Shown here one piece after another: positions 13,383 to 25,300 of a stretch of DNA of 64,000 nt (positions within the stretch are counted from its first letter, which is position 1; the number at the start of each line of letters is the position of its first letter). The stretch covers positions 7,324,501-7,388,500 of the forward strand of contig JAXRKN010000044.1 in NCBI GenBank assembly GCA_038502055.1, given 5' to 3'. The translations under genes and the position numbers were made by a program. The DNA comes from Tanytarsus gracilentus. Its lineage: Eukaryota > Arthropoda > Insecta > Diptera > Chironomidae. Below the pieces are notes generated by a model, which did not search any database, was not told the DNA's origin, and was given only the letters and a program-made list of their open reading frames with translations.

Positions 13383-13418
13383 TATAAAAGATCAATTAAT
13401 GCTTGAGCTGTCATCAGT
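13383..13418 (+). promoter_or_regulatory. Core promoter (TATA box and initiator) of the LRR gene
   Basis: TATAAA at 13383-13388 is followed by the arthropod initiator TCAGT at 13414-13418. Taking the A at 13416 as +1, the TATA box begins at -33, the canonical spacing. No ATG occurs between 13416 and the chosen start codon at 13468. Spacing and context together make this the best-supported promoter in the window. Confidence 0.75.
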
Positions 13419-13467
13419 TTCTTCTGAAATTTTATTAAAGTGAAACAGAAAATAAAAATTAAAGAAA

Positions 13468-15185
13468 ATGTTTAATTTGAGGAAGTGAGAAATTTTTAAT
13501 AATTTTATTTTTAATAATTTTTAATGTCTGTAAAATCACCAAATTTTTTTTATTTTTTTCTCAGATTCATGTTAATTCTTCTGATGACTGCTTCAACTCA
13601 AGGAGCAACACTACAATGTACTTTCGATGGACTAACTTGTCCAGTTTTTACACTTTCATCAACAACGCAATTAAATGAGGATATTTTAGTTCCTGGTGCA
13701 CCGTTCACTCCTTACTCAGATAACACCACAAACTATTTCAATTTTTGGCCTTCACAGACAACACAAGTCATTTCTACATTTCAAGAATTTCCCACAAAGA
13801 TTTTTGACATTTTTATGAATCTCGTACATTTTTATTATGAATCTTCAACTTCGACAGCCACCGAGCTTCAAACTGATGCGGTTCACAATTGCAACAGTTT
13901 AGGAACTTTTATGATTTATGGTGTAAAAATTGGACGTCTTGGAGCTGGATTTGCGAGAACTTGCAGCAACATTTATAACATGGAGTTTGTAGGCACGGAC
14001 ATTCAATCCATCGATGAAAATGCACTCGAAGGACTTTCAAATCTAAAGATGTTTAAAATGAAATATAATCGACTGACTTGCATTCCATCAAACCTTTTTC
14101 AATATTCAAAAAATCTTCAAACAATTTATTTTACCGAAAATCTTCTAACCGCTCTTCACTCTCAACTTTTTGTTGGCCTGACAAAACTCGAATTTGTTTA
14201 CATTGAAGGAAATCCAATTGAATACATCCCAAGTTTTAATTTAGACACAACTTCAACCGATTCATCTCTTACAAATGGATTGCTGATCGATCTTTCTTAC
14301 ACCTCAATCAAAGCGATCAATCCTCAATTTTTATTTTACATTTTTTCAACTGGAAGAGCTCAACCTGGACCAAATTCCGTGAATGTTAGGTTCAATCCTT
14401 TTAATTATTATTTAAATCAGATAACGAGTACACCAACATGTGTTGATCTAGCGCAAGTAAACAATTTCGCTGGAGATCTTTACAACATTGGAAAGAATCC
14501 TGACGGAAGTGTTCAAAACTTATTTTATCAAACATCGACAACTTGCTATTCATCTTTTACGACTGATATGGGATCTGATTATTTTGCTGGATGTCCATTT
14601 ATTTTAACAACTCAAAGTACTTCAACAATGACAACTACAGAAAGTACTTCAACCACCACCACTGAGAGTTCCACGAGCTCGACTGACAGCACTTCTTCAT
14701 CTCCAGCTAATGTTGTCCACTGCGCAAGTGATAAAATTTGTCGTTACTATCTCGATTGGAACAACTCTTATACTTGCGTCATTGATGGTGCTGAAGGGTC
14801 TGTGATTTCAATTTCTGGATTTCATTATTTGAATTTTGTCGACTTGGATGTTAAAAAAGTTTATTTTGTGAATTCTTTCCTCAATAAGGTTCCAAATGTC
14901 CTCTTTCAAAAGTTTAAAAACTTGAAATTTCTTCACATTTCGAACTGCGGTTTGAGTGTCATTAACGACAAAACTTTTAATGAATGTGGAAATTTGGAGT
15001 TTTTAGATGCATCAAATAATGGAATTGTTCATGTTGAAGAAACTTCTTTGAGGAATTGCACCAACTTGAGAATCATTGACTTGACTGGAAATCCACTCGA
15101 TTATGTCAGCGATGGCTTGTATAAGCTTGATCCAGCTTTAGAGAGAATTCATCTCAATCGATTGAGTGATTGGACTCTTGCTTAG
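13468..15185 (+). CDS. Secreted leucine-rich-repeat protein
   Basis: Two exons, 13468-13484 and 13565-15185, joined by an 80-bp GT-AG intron (donor gtgaga, acceptor tttctcag) give 545 aa. The first ATG after the predicted cap site encodes MFNLRKFMLILLMTASTQG, a textbook signal peptide with likely cleavage before ATLQC. An unspliced start at 13524 is possible but would turn the pyrimidine tract into FFYFF codons, so the spliced form is preferred. Residues about 145-250 carry leucine-rich repeats (LEGLSNLKMFKMKYNRL, FVGLTKLEFVYIEGNPIE). A Thr/Ser-rich, probably O-glycosylated linker spans about 354-388. A second repeat set follows (NLKFLHISNCGL, NLEFLDASNNGI, NLRIIDLTGNPLD) and ends without a membrane segment, so the product is predicted to be secreted. 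Cysteines near both repeat sets suggest disulfide caps. Midges appear to have families of such ATLQC-starting LRR proteins (recalled, not checked). No ligand or role can be assigned. Confidence 0.88.
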
Positions 15186-15278
15186 ATTTAATCGTGAAAT
15201 TTTTGATTGAATATTAAATTTGAGGTTTTCAGCTGTTTTAAAAATTGTACGTGCCTTAATTTGAAGATCCGTCAGTTG

Positions 15279-15284
15279 AATAAA
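15279..15284 (+). terminator. Poly(A) signal of the LRR gene
   Basis: AATAAA 94 bp after the stop codon, followed by an A-rich stretch and a T-rich stretch (from about 15310), the usual cleavage-site layout. Confidence 0.65.
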
Positions 15285-16876
15285 TATTTTCAATACAAAA
15301 AACATGTTTCTTTAATTTTTTTCAAACCCGCTAATGACAAACTTAAAAATAATTATTGAAAAGTCATTTCTGTACACATGAGATGTTTTTAAATAATATC
15401 AATAGTGATATTTCTCCTAAAGCCATCTGTTCAATTGCTTAGCTCGTGGAAATTTTTAATAAACAAATTTTTTAAAAAATTCAATTAAAACGTTAGAATT
15501 TAGCAAAGCATTGCAGCAACATTAAAAACAAATAAAACTCAAAATCTAATTATCAAGTTTAAAAATTTCAAAAGTCTATCGAACTTCGAAATTCCTCACG
15601 CGATTGAAATTAAAAATAAAAATCAAGCAATTTCTCTCAATAAAATTTATCTAAATGAGACATGACACTCATAGTGATAGATGCGGATCGACCTACACAC
15701 GATGAAGAATTAGTGACATGAGAAGAGAAATATGAAAAAAATTAAATCCGCGTCGATTCACAAAATTGAGCTTCGAAATAATCAAGCGAATGAAAATTGT
15801 CGCCATAAGACTTTTTTTAATGCTCTCATCAAAACGCTCATTTGCGTGCAGCACATCGAAAGTCATTATGAGAGAGAACATCAAGATAATCACAATAATG
15901 ACTTAGAACGAGCACGAAAAAAATTCAGACAATTCCTTTTATGCTTTTTAATTATTTCTTCAATTTTAAAAAGTGTTAAAATGTTGGAGAAATTTTCAAA
16001 CAATCACTCGAAGCATGTTAGTGGTGTTAATTGAAGAAATAACAAAATGTCTTAAAATCATAAAAAAGTAACAGCTTATGGTTGTTGATAACGATGTACA
16101 ACATTCGAGCTATTCATCGATGCTATTTATGAGGAGAAATTAACAGCTTTATGCAAAGGTGAAAATAAAGAAAAAAATTTCCACGGATTTAATTTGGAAA
16201 GTTTTAAAAATTATTTTTTTGCCTCAAGAAGAAAAGTCATCAAAAAGCCCTCGAGCGAGAAAAAAAACCACAAAAGATGTATGCAAATTTCTCGTGATGA
16301 TAGTTAATGAATCTGCTACCGAAAGTTGAAGCTAAGCTCATTAAATGATTTAATGATGTCTCTTTGGCCGAGGCAAACACACCCGCAATGCCTTTCAACG
16401 CTCAATACTCTATACTATGATGCAGTAATGAACACGAAGAGATCTTTCTGTTGATCGGACGTTAGCTTGTTGTTAGAAATTGTCAAGTTTCGCTGTGTCT
16501 GTCGGTGAGTTAAAAGGAAAATTAAAAAATGCGCTCTTACACCCTCAGCATCTATTACTTTTCCTCCCAAATTCAACAACAAAACGAATGCCAAGCAAAA
16601 AGCAAAGAAGTAAATTTTGGCATTTCAGTTCTTGATGGAATTAATCATTTTAAATGCACACATGAGAGAGAAGATACAATGGCCAGTGTGCACTGCGCGC
16701 AAGCACAGCAGTTTGAGGAAGAAAACGGCAACACACGAGAGATGGAAAAAAATTACAATAAAAATTGAAGTTGAAAGGAAAACAATCAAGCAAAACTAAA
16801 CATGAAAATGGCCATTTGGTGGCGGGAGAGGCGAAAGAAGAAGAAAAATCGTAAAAAGCGACCGAATTGAATTTTG

Positions 16877-16997
16877 TGAGGGTGGAGAGGGACACTCAAA
16901 GATTTAACTAATTACTAAAAATTTAATGCAATTTTATTATCAAAAAAATCTAAAAACTAATGTCATTTCTACTTTTAGCACTTTGCCCCCTCCTCGA
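16877..16997. repeat. Inverted-repeat unit, 121 bp
   Basis: The left arm is TGAGGGTGGAGAGGGACACTC. The right arm AGCACTTTGCCCCCTCCTCGA is its imperfect reverse complement, across an AT-rich core. A moderately preserved member of the dispersed family. Confidence 0.45.
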
Positions 16998-19196
16998 ATC
17001 TGCGCCACAACGCCTCAATGCGCTCCTTTCACTGTTTTGCTGCACATTTCTTCAGCATCCAAACCAGTGGAAGAAAACCACAAGGAAAAGAAACGAAAGA
17101 GAGAAAAAATTGCCAGCATACATAAAAAAGTGTTTGATTCTTTGAATTCCTTTAAATTGATTGCGAAAGAGTGATGGAATGAGCAACGAGTGGACATCGC
17201 AAAGTCAACATACAATTGCAGCTCTGTGTTGTATTTTTTAAAAACGACAACGATTGCTGTGCTGACGATACACACATTCATAGCGATTATCACTCGATTA
17301 TTATGGCCAAAGATTCCTCACTCGCACATCGCAATCGAGAGATGCAATTTGAAGCTTTCGAGTTGGTCACAAAATTATTTTGAAATTTTTTGTCTTAAAT
17401 AATTGATTAATTTTTAAAAAATTTGAATTTAAAAGTTTTAAAAAATTTGAATTCAAATCCGTTAAAAGTTTAGAATTTACTGAATATTTTCGAAAAGAAA
17501 GTTTTACTTCGAGCATTTTTTAAATATCATCATAAAAACGTTTTATTTTTCCCCCAAGAAATTTATCACTTTTTTTACACGGGGCAGAGGATTTGGAAAA
17601 TACATTTACTGGTTATTAATTATCTTTCTTATTTCACTGCGGGACAGTCGTGAAAATATGAAATACATTGTTGCCACCGAAAATGTATTGAGAGAATGTT
17701 TTGTGTATGTCGTCAAGGGTTGGTCAATTTTAGAATTATATTTTATTTAATTTGATAGTTCTAACACTAATTATTGAGAGCCAATGTTTAGAGTCATTAA
17801 AATTGCCACCTCGAGGATTCCATCCCTTACTTAAATGTGCTGCAGCGGTAAAGAGCAGAAATATAATGGCCGGAGGGAGCGAATACACAATCGGGCAGCA
17901 CGGAAGCATTGGAAGAATAAAAGAATTTTTAATTTGAATCAAATGTTGAAAAATTATCATATGCGTGCCAAAAAAAGATTTTCCACAATCACATTTCGAT
18001 CGTGACGCGTCTCTCAATGATTGAAATTCTAGGCAATCTCAATTGTCGATCCTCGAAGGCTTCAGACGAGATAATTCTTGTCTTCTCTCTTTTTATGCCT
18101 TCTTTTTTTCCCGCTCCGCGAAAAACCACAATTGGCAATTTTTTTTCGGGATGTTTCTTATTATATTCTTTCGAGAGCATCTCTTGCGTCTGGGCATTGC
18201 GTCAAATTAGATAAAAATTCGAGAATTATTTAAATCACAGACTATCGCATATGGACTGCTGCACAATGGAAGAATGCTGCGCTTAGGAAATGCAAACAAA
18301 AGGAGAAAGAGAGGGAAAATTTAAATATATCTTGAATTCAATGTGATTTGAGGGTCAAATTTTAAAAAATCTGTAAATTTTAGAAGCATTTTAAAAATTA
18401 AATTTTCTCCTTCAAAATTTAGAAAAATTCACGGTGGTTGTCCACTTGTGTGCACATAATCGATTTAGGGTGTTTTAAGCGTAGAAAATTATAGTCAAGT
18501 GTGTGTGTCTCGAAGAGTTCTTTATGGTGGTCATTCAATGAAATTATTGCCATACATCCTTTAGTGACAAATGTTACTTTTTGTGTTTTTTGAATGAAAA
18601 AAAATTTGAGTCAATTTCTAAAAATTAAAAATGAGTTCTTGAAGAAGACAAAAAAAATCAGGGATAGAAACTCAAATTGGATATAACAAAATATTTTTGG
18701 CATTTTTAATATTCATAAAATACCTAATATTGTTAGTGCTGCATACCTGTGAGAAATATTTAATTGAAATTAAACTTTTTAAAGAAAAATTTTCGTTATT
18801 AAAAAATCTTTAAATATCCTTCTTAAGCTATAATCATAAGATTGCTTTTTAACCATAGATCGAGATGAGTCGGCAATTCACATTCCGAGGTTAAAAATTG
18901 AATTTTGTTCTCCCTCAATTCGTTATCCTTCTCTATTATTTATTTATTCTCCATTCAAAGCGTTCAAATAAAAGAAAATTTGTTTACCTGTGTCCATGAT
19001 ATAAATAAAAAAAATGAAATTGAAAAAGAATCGTTTAGCAAGAAAAATAAAATAATAAAAATAATTTTCTAAAAAAATTATTCATGTATATTTTCTGCAT
19101 TTTGCATGCTATCGGAGCATTATCTCAAAACGCGTGTATATTGAGGTCGCGCAACTATTGAAAAATTGAAAACATTCAATTTTCAATTAATTTTTT

Positions 19197-20540
19197 TCGT
19201 TTCTCTCTCTTTTAACGGCCTGTTTTACCTCAGCCAAAGAAATAACAAAGCATCGTTCTATCATTAATAATTTACGAAAAAAAATATTACATTTTTTCGC
19301 TCAGAACCTTCCTCCTCTCTCTCAGCGAGAAAAAAAATTTATATTGAACGACAGAGCATCGGGGAAAAAGGCAAAAAATGTGTATTGCGCGAAAGAAACA
19401 TCAACAGCCGAATCGAGCAGAAAACCTGTTTCTGAGTTATATTGAACCTAGAAAGAAGAGGAAAAAAGTTTGTAGCTTCTCCCCAGACATAAAAAGAGAG
19501 AAAGAGCGAATTGCTTTCTCACTCACACAAGAAAATAGAAAAAGGTTAAATTAAAGTTTTTGAATTTTATTTTACGAGAATTTTTAAAATATATTTAATA
19601 TTTGTATGAAATTAAAGATTTATTTAAAAGTAATTCGAATAAAAGATCAATTCTCTCTCGCGCACATACCCACATAATATTTTGTGTGTGTGAGTGTTAA
19701 AGAGAATAAAAAATTCTTGCTTTACTCTTTTGCTTCTGTATGCTGCGCACTCTCCGGTCGTTTTATTAATTTTCTTTCATTTCGTTTTGGTTTTTCTCTT
19801 CCAAAAAAAAATAGTTTTGCTCTCAATCCTGCTGAGGCCCAACATACTCGCGAGATGTTGAAAGACCATAAAATTTTTTATAACAAACGATCGGCTGTAA
19901 ATTGGTTTTTTCTCTCTCATTTCTCTCTCTCGTGTTTACGATCGGTCATCATTGAAACGCGAGAGAGTGAAGGTGTATTTGATGCGATGATGAAAAGAAA
20001 TTCTTTTCAAAGACGAGTTTTTGGCATAACATTTTCATGTTCTTACTCTCTTACACACCATTATGAAGGTCAACACAGATGCAACACGAAGAACTTGTCT
20101 TTCTCGTCTTTTTTACCCACCTCAACACAATCTCGCGACTTTTTCGAGGCACTCGCAAGAGAGAAAAATATCTTTCGCTCTCAGTTGTGTAATGAAACGC
20201 GATCAGAAAAGCTCGTTCGGTTTAAAGTAAAAATAATTTTTTTTCTCATTATGTATCTCAAAGACTTTTGAACAGAAAATAATTAAATAAAAGATAAATT
20301 AAGCGAAATATTAAAAATATTTTTACTGACGGCAAAATAATAAAATCGCAATTAAAGAGAGCCTTCGATCTTATAAAATAAAAAAGTATATATGAAAAAA
20401 TACCAGTTATGAAAATGTGATTTGTGCAGAAAAAAAGAAAGAAAAAAGAAAAAGCTATTAAGAGTATAAGATCATTAAAAAAAGTCAGAAGCTCTCCGCA
20501 GTGCTACATCGCGAGAGAGAAAGAGGCTAAAAAATAGCCA
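19197..20540. promoter_or_regulatory. GAGA/CTCTC-rich stretch, possible regulatory region
   Basis: At least nine GAGAG or CTCTCTC clusters occur in about 1.3 kb, for example near 19203, 19315, 19495, 19652, 19912, 19959, 20157 and 20511. In flies such tracts bind GAGA factor and often mark promoters or Polycomb elements. The window has GA/CT tracts elsewhere too, so the enrichment is a visual impression. It could belong to the unseen dachsous promoter. Confidence 0.3.
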
Positions 20541-21490
20541 TTGAATAAAATTTATTGCGAAAAGGATCAAAAAATAATTTTCTAGCGCATGAAAAAAATG
20601 CAACAATAAAGAAATTCTTTGCACTTTAGCTGCAAAAAGGAATTTTAATCACAAAAATATATTTTTTTAACACACACACGCGCAATCCTGTTTTTACACT
20701 TCGCGAAAAAAAATACTTAATTAATGATAATGTTCAGTGCATGCTAGAAGGATAAAAAGTTATTTTTAGCAATTAATTCATAAATTCTGTGATTAAAAAG
20801 TAAATTGTCAGGATTAAGATTCCTCGTACTGATTAAAAAAAGGAATAAACTCATCAATTTTGGATAAATTTTAAAAATCGAAGAAAGGTAATTAAGAAAA
20901 CTTCTCGTTTTATAAAATATACGACTTCGATGGGTTATTGATGACATTCGAATAAATTTGTTAAATAAACGTGAAATTTGCAAAAGTTTTGAGAGAAATT
21001 TATAAATTCGAATCTATTAATTTTTTTAAAAAGAAATTTATGAATCTATAAAAATATACAAAAATCAATATTTTTTAAAAAATCTTCTATTGAACTTTAA
21101 AAATTTACGAAAAATTTCAAACTCTACCAACCGAAAGAATTTCTTCAAAACTTCTTCATTAAATTTATTTCTCAAGAATTTTTACAACCTCTTTTCACTA
21201 TTCTCTCAACTATGAGCCCAAAAGAAAGATGATTGTAAAATTAAATGTCTTTGTATTGTTGTTGGAAAAGAGCAACCTAGTGGATGCTGGTGATGACGAC
21301 GACGATATGCGATGGAGAGAGAATAAATGAATTAAGACTTAAAGCGATGTATTTTAAAATACCTTCTTGCTTTTTTTGTGGTGTGTTAAAAAGAGCTGTA
21401 AGGAATATCATTCTAGGGGTTGGACACTTTTGTTGAAAATTAATTAATTTATGAAGATTAAAATTCATCAAACTCAAATCTTTATTTTGT

Positions 21491-21498
21491 GTCTTGAG
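21491..21498. repeat. Left 8-bp target-site duplication (GTCTTGAG)
   Basis: GTCTTGAG immediately precedes the terminal TAGAGTTTCT of the hAT element and is repeated exactly at 22326-22333. Eight-base duplications are diagnostic of hAT insertion. Confidence 0.85.
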
Positions 21499-22325
21499 TA
21501 GAGTTTCTAAATGGGATGAGATTACGGGGGGGGAAAATTTCGTCTGGGGACCCGGGGTCGGGAGGAAGAAAGTATAAAAAAAGACTGTTTTTTTAATTTT
21601 TAGTAATATTTATTTAAAGATATTTTATAAAGAAATAAAGTTTTTTAAGAGAAAATAAAAAGTTTAACTAATAGAAAATGATAAGTTTAAAAATATAAAA
21701 GTTAGGGAAGTAGTTTTAGGAACATTACACAGTGAAGATTATGGTCAGACATTCGAGTTCTCTTCTTTGTTATGATGTCTCCAGCTTTGAAAATGCTCTC
21801 TCTGAAGTAACTGACGTTGCCTGATGTAATTAAAGCATTTAGAATCGGTTTAAAACTGGAGATTTTGTTTAAGTCTCGATATGATGTATCTCTGTTTAAA
21901 GTCCTTAGCGTTGCTAGGATCTTTAGTGCGAGAAGATTCAGCTCTGTAACTCCGTTGATTTTGCATCGAGCATTGCTGTATCGATTTTTTAAAATATTCC
22001 AAACAAAGCTCCTGCTCATGATTTTTTTTATTGCACTTTCACTTATTTAACTTGATGTTACCCTTTCAAAATACTTTTTTAAATTAAATTGTTTTACAAA
22101 AAAACTCAATTATATAGGTAAATCTTTTTAATTTCAGGTATTTGTTTACAAAAAACTTATTTTTAATTAAAGTTTTGTATGAAGATTTTTATTAAACTTT
22201 AGGATATTTTTTTTAAAATTTTCTAATTTTTCGGGGAATTTCCCCGGGGAATATTTTTGAATTTTTCGGGGATCCCCGGGGAGTAAAATTAGCGGGGATC
22301 CCCGGGGTCCCCGAAAGAAACTCTA
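21499..22325 (-). mobile_element. Internally deleted hAT transposon (827 bp)
   Basis: The element begins TAGAGTTTCT and ends AGAAACTCTA, perfect 10-bp terminal inverted repeats of the hAT type (YAGNG start). Exact 8-bp duplications GTCTTGAG lie outside. Just inside both ends are G-runs and CCCCGGGG/GGGGATCCCC palindromes (21526-21562 and 22233-22315), likely subterminal transposase-binding repeats. The minus strand carries a remnant transposase frame that joins the two ends of the protein. The element is too short to be autonomous and would need transposase from a full-length copy elsewhere. The intact duplication and repeats suggest a fairly recent insertion. Confidence 0.9.
21702..22019 (-). 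pseudogene. hAT transposase remnant (N- and C-terminal ends fused)
   Basis: A 105-residue frame inside the hAT element. Its start, SRSFVWNILKN followed by ARCKING, resembles the BED zinc finger at the N-terminus of hAT transposases, though the second cysteine and the histidines are missing. Its end, with ESIFKAGDIITKKRTRMSDH and then FLK, is the highly conserved tail of the hAT C-terminal dimerisation domain. The catalytic RNaseH-like core, which should span several hundred residues between them, is absent. This is therefore a deletion derivative with no transposase activity; whether the short protein is made is unknown. Confidence 0.8.
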
Positions 22326-22333
22326 GTCTTGAG
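22326..22333. repeat. Right 8-bp target-site duplication (GTCTTGAG)
   Basis: Exact copy of 21491-21498 directly after the right terminal repeat of the hAT element. Confidence 0.85.
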
Positions 22334-25300
22334 TTAATAAATGTGAAAAAATCGTTTAATTTCAAAGATGATAACATGGTTACGAAAACTCATTAATTAC
22401 AAAAAAAATTTTCGATTTAGGAAGTAAAATTTGAGTTTTTCGATGCATGCTAAAAATTATCGAGTCTCAACATACAATTTTGTATCCAATTCAGTGCCAA
22501 GAACGACAAAAGGAGGAAAATTCTTTCAATAATAAATTTACGTCATAACTTTTATAATTACAACTTTGTTTTCGACGAAAATAAAATAAAAAAGGCCTCG
22601 AAAAAAATTCCAACGGTACTGGAACATTTCTCTCTCTTACTCTCTTTTTTCACTCTTGGTGCCTTCGCGCACATACAATATAATCAATGTGGTTGATTTT
22701 GATCAATAAGAAAATATAAAAAAACTGTTGCTATTTGTGTGTATGCCTATACTAATGTTAGCAAACACACAACATGAAGCGTGAGCTCGCGCGAAGAAAT
22801 GAGCATCGATGATAATGGTCGAGAGAGATGGAAATATGTTACTGGGTACCACGTTTATGATCTCGCTAGAGTATGGCCATAATTTCAATTATTTATCATC
22901 AATTAAGCAAGTTTTCGCTGTTGCTACAGAATCTGTGTTAGAGAAGTGAGCTTGAGGTCAGAGCGATTTTAATGATGTTGAAAAAAAATTGGAACAAAAG
23001 AGGAGAAATTGATTTTGAAATATTTTCAAAGTAGGTAAAAAAGTTACAGACAATTTTTTTGATGAATTTAAAAATGATGAAAAAATGTTTCACAATTATT
23101 AAGCTGTCAGGCTAATCCATAACTTTCAATGTCAAAAATCTTTTCATAAAATTTGTGCATTAAAAATCTTTTTTGTTATTTTTCAAGGTTTTTAAAAATC
23201 ATAATGACAAGGTCAAAAGTTGACAGTTAAACCACTAATTTTTCAATTCAAAATTTTAAATATTTAAACAGAAAATTTAGATCAAAAACCGCTAGAAACT
23301 TTTCTAATTTCTTTTTTTTCTAGTAAAAATTCTTCAATCATTTTCTTTCCCTCCTCATCATTAATCAGTGCTTCAAAGTTTTGAAGGCACACGTACATAA
23401 TTTCGCTATTCTACACCATCCAAGTACTCGCCTCTCTAACACATCATGAGAATATTCAAAAACCAATTAAAAACTGGCGAGAAGTGAAGGCAGAGGTCTC
23501 GAGCATGTGCAAAAAAAATGATTTGCCTTTTTCGCGTTTATCTTCGAAACATGCGGAATAATGCAGAATCTGTTACGCTTTTAGCTGATCGCTACATAGA
23601 AATATTCTGCTACCATCCGAGTGGTAATCTTTACATAATCCACTAAAGGTATTTCTCACTCGTTAACTTTTTTTATCTCTTTTTTGCGAGGGTTATAAAT
23701 TGGTCGAGCTAGAGCAATTTTCTCTTTCTCTAAATTTATTTTTGTGGCCTTTTTCATGCACGCTGAAAATAGACCTTAAAATATCTATTTGGGATCATCA
23801 TAAAGTAATCGAGATGATAAAATCGACATTAATAAAAGCATGGTTTTTATGAGCTGTGTTTGGACATTGTGATGGTAAAATTTATTCAAAGAATTTGATT
23901 ATATAATTCTCTTAAATGTTTGTCTGTATGTTTGAAGCATAACGCAGTAAGATTTTAATTCCAATAGGATTTAAATATTTAAGTTAGATTTAAATTTGAA
24001 TTAGCTTCAAATTAGATTTTATATTTTAAATAAAATTTCAATAATGAATTCTAAGTTTTCAGAATTATGAGAGAATAAAAAATCCATTGGCTCGACCTTC
24101 AAAAATCCCTTAATTAATCAAAATTTTAACAAAAAATAAATGTTTCTTTATTTAGAAATTTAAAACCGTTGCTAGAAAGTAATTTTTACATAAGAGTCAA
24201 TTAAAAGTTCAAGGAGAGAAATTCGAATTTATATTTTTTTCGTAACAAATTATTTTAATCACTTTACGGCTTCCTTAGTTCCGAATTATACAATGAATAA
24301 TTTTTATTCCGCATGTCAATTGACAAACATGACATATAAGAAGAAAAAAGGTGAGAAGTGTTGTATGTACGAAGTAGGCACTTGTCAAGAGAGAGAGAGA
24401 GAAATGGTGATTATTGAATAACACCATTGGGGAAGAAGAGATTAAAGAAAAAGAGACGAAAAGTCCTCTTGAGGCTCCACTTCATGACCGTTGTTATGTA
24501 AAAAATGTTTCCGGAGTGTTTTGAGATCTCTCCACCGAGACTCGATGTAATTATAAAACAATTTATATAAAAAAATATTTTTCTATTCATCTAAGCGCGG
24601 TTTGTTGTTCATTAAATTAAAGTTGTCATGGGTTGAGACAGAAGATGGAGAGAATTAATAACTTTTTGAAATTAATTGTGTGGTTCCTTTCATTTTGAAT
24701 AAGAAACTCAAAAATCTTTTCAATCTAATTTTAATTGAGATGAAAAATGATGTTGAATATTTTTTTTTGCAAAACGACTTAAAAAATTTTGCAAACTTTT
24801 AATTTTTAATGCTAATTTTTTTGTCCATTTAAGCACCCTCCGAGCCTCTCACAATCTCATCATCCATAATGACCCGTAAACTCATTCATAATTCCACAGT
24901 TTTTCGGACAATGCTTAATAAAAAATTAGCCAAAAAAAACGTTTTGAGGCTCAATTAAATTATTGGCCACAGTCTCAATTGAATTCAAAGAGAAATTTAT
25001 GACGAATTATTTCTTTCAAAAGAGACCTCTTGATCGTGTGCATAGTTACGAAACGAAAGTGTCTATCCACTAGCCATTAATCAAATAAAAAACATTTTTT
25101 ATTCACAAACATGAGCAAAATATCTGTTGGGAACACAAACGGCAACATTAAAAGAAACGTCTTTAAAAATTTAGAGGTGGGAATTTGAGTTGAAATGGAC
25201 TTTGAGGAAATTGTAATTTAGAATTCCCGTCTGTCGCCACAGCCGACTAGATTTTATTTCGAAGGTGCGTTGCATGTTGCAACTGACAAATTACACAACT

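Larger units (their letters stand above)
4686..13415. other. Gene-free interval between the TBC and LRR genes
   Basis: About 8.7 kb of AT-rich DNA. It contains the 3' UTR of the TBC gene, a retroposon-like insertion (6603-7080), two short inverted-repeat units (5321-5437, 8310-8398), a CT run near 10193 and many scattered GAGA/CTCTC tracts. Open frames of 60-84 codons occur on both strands but show low-complexity composition, no conserved motifs and no flanking splice logic, so none is called. Confidence 0.6.

Noticed and set aside
13524..13568. Unspliced start MSVKSPNFFYFF for the LRR protein
   Set aside because: These codons coincide with an intron 3' end (polypyrimidine tract and CAG); the spliced start fits the promoter and signal peptide better.
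19684..20271. 195-codon open frame on the + strand
   Set aside because: It lies in a CT/GA-rich zone where stop codons are rarer. Composition is phenylalanine/serine heavy, there is no motif, and several stretches simply translate CTCTC tracts.
21419..21440. AGGGGTTGGACACTTTTG, resembling a left arm of the inverted-repeat family
   Set aside because: No matching right arm was found downstream, even across the hAT insertion.
21817..22050. + strand frame inside the hAT element
   Set aside because: It is the antisense shadow of the minus-strand transposase remnant.
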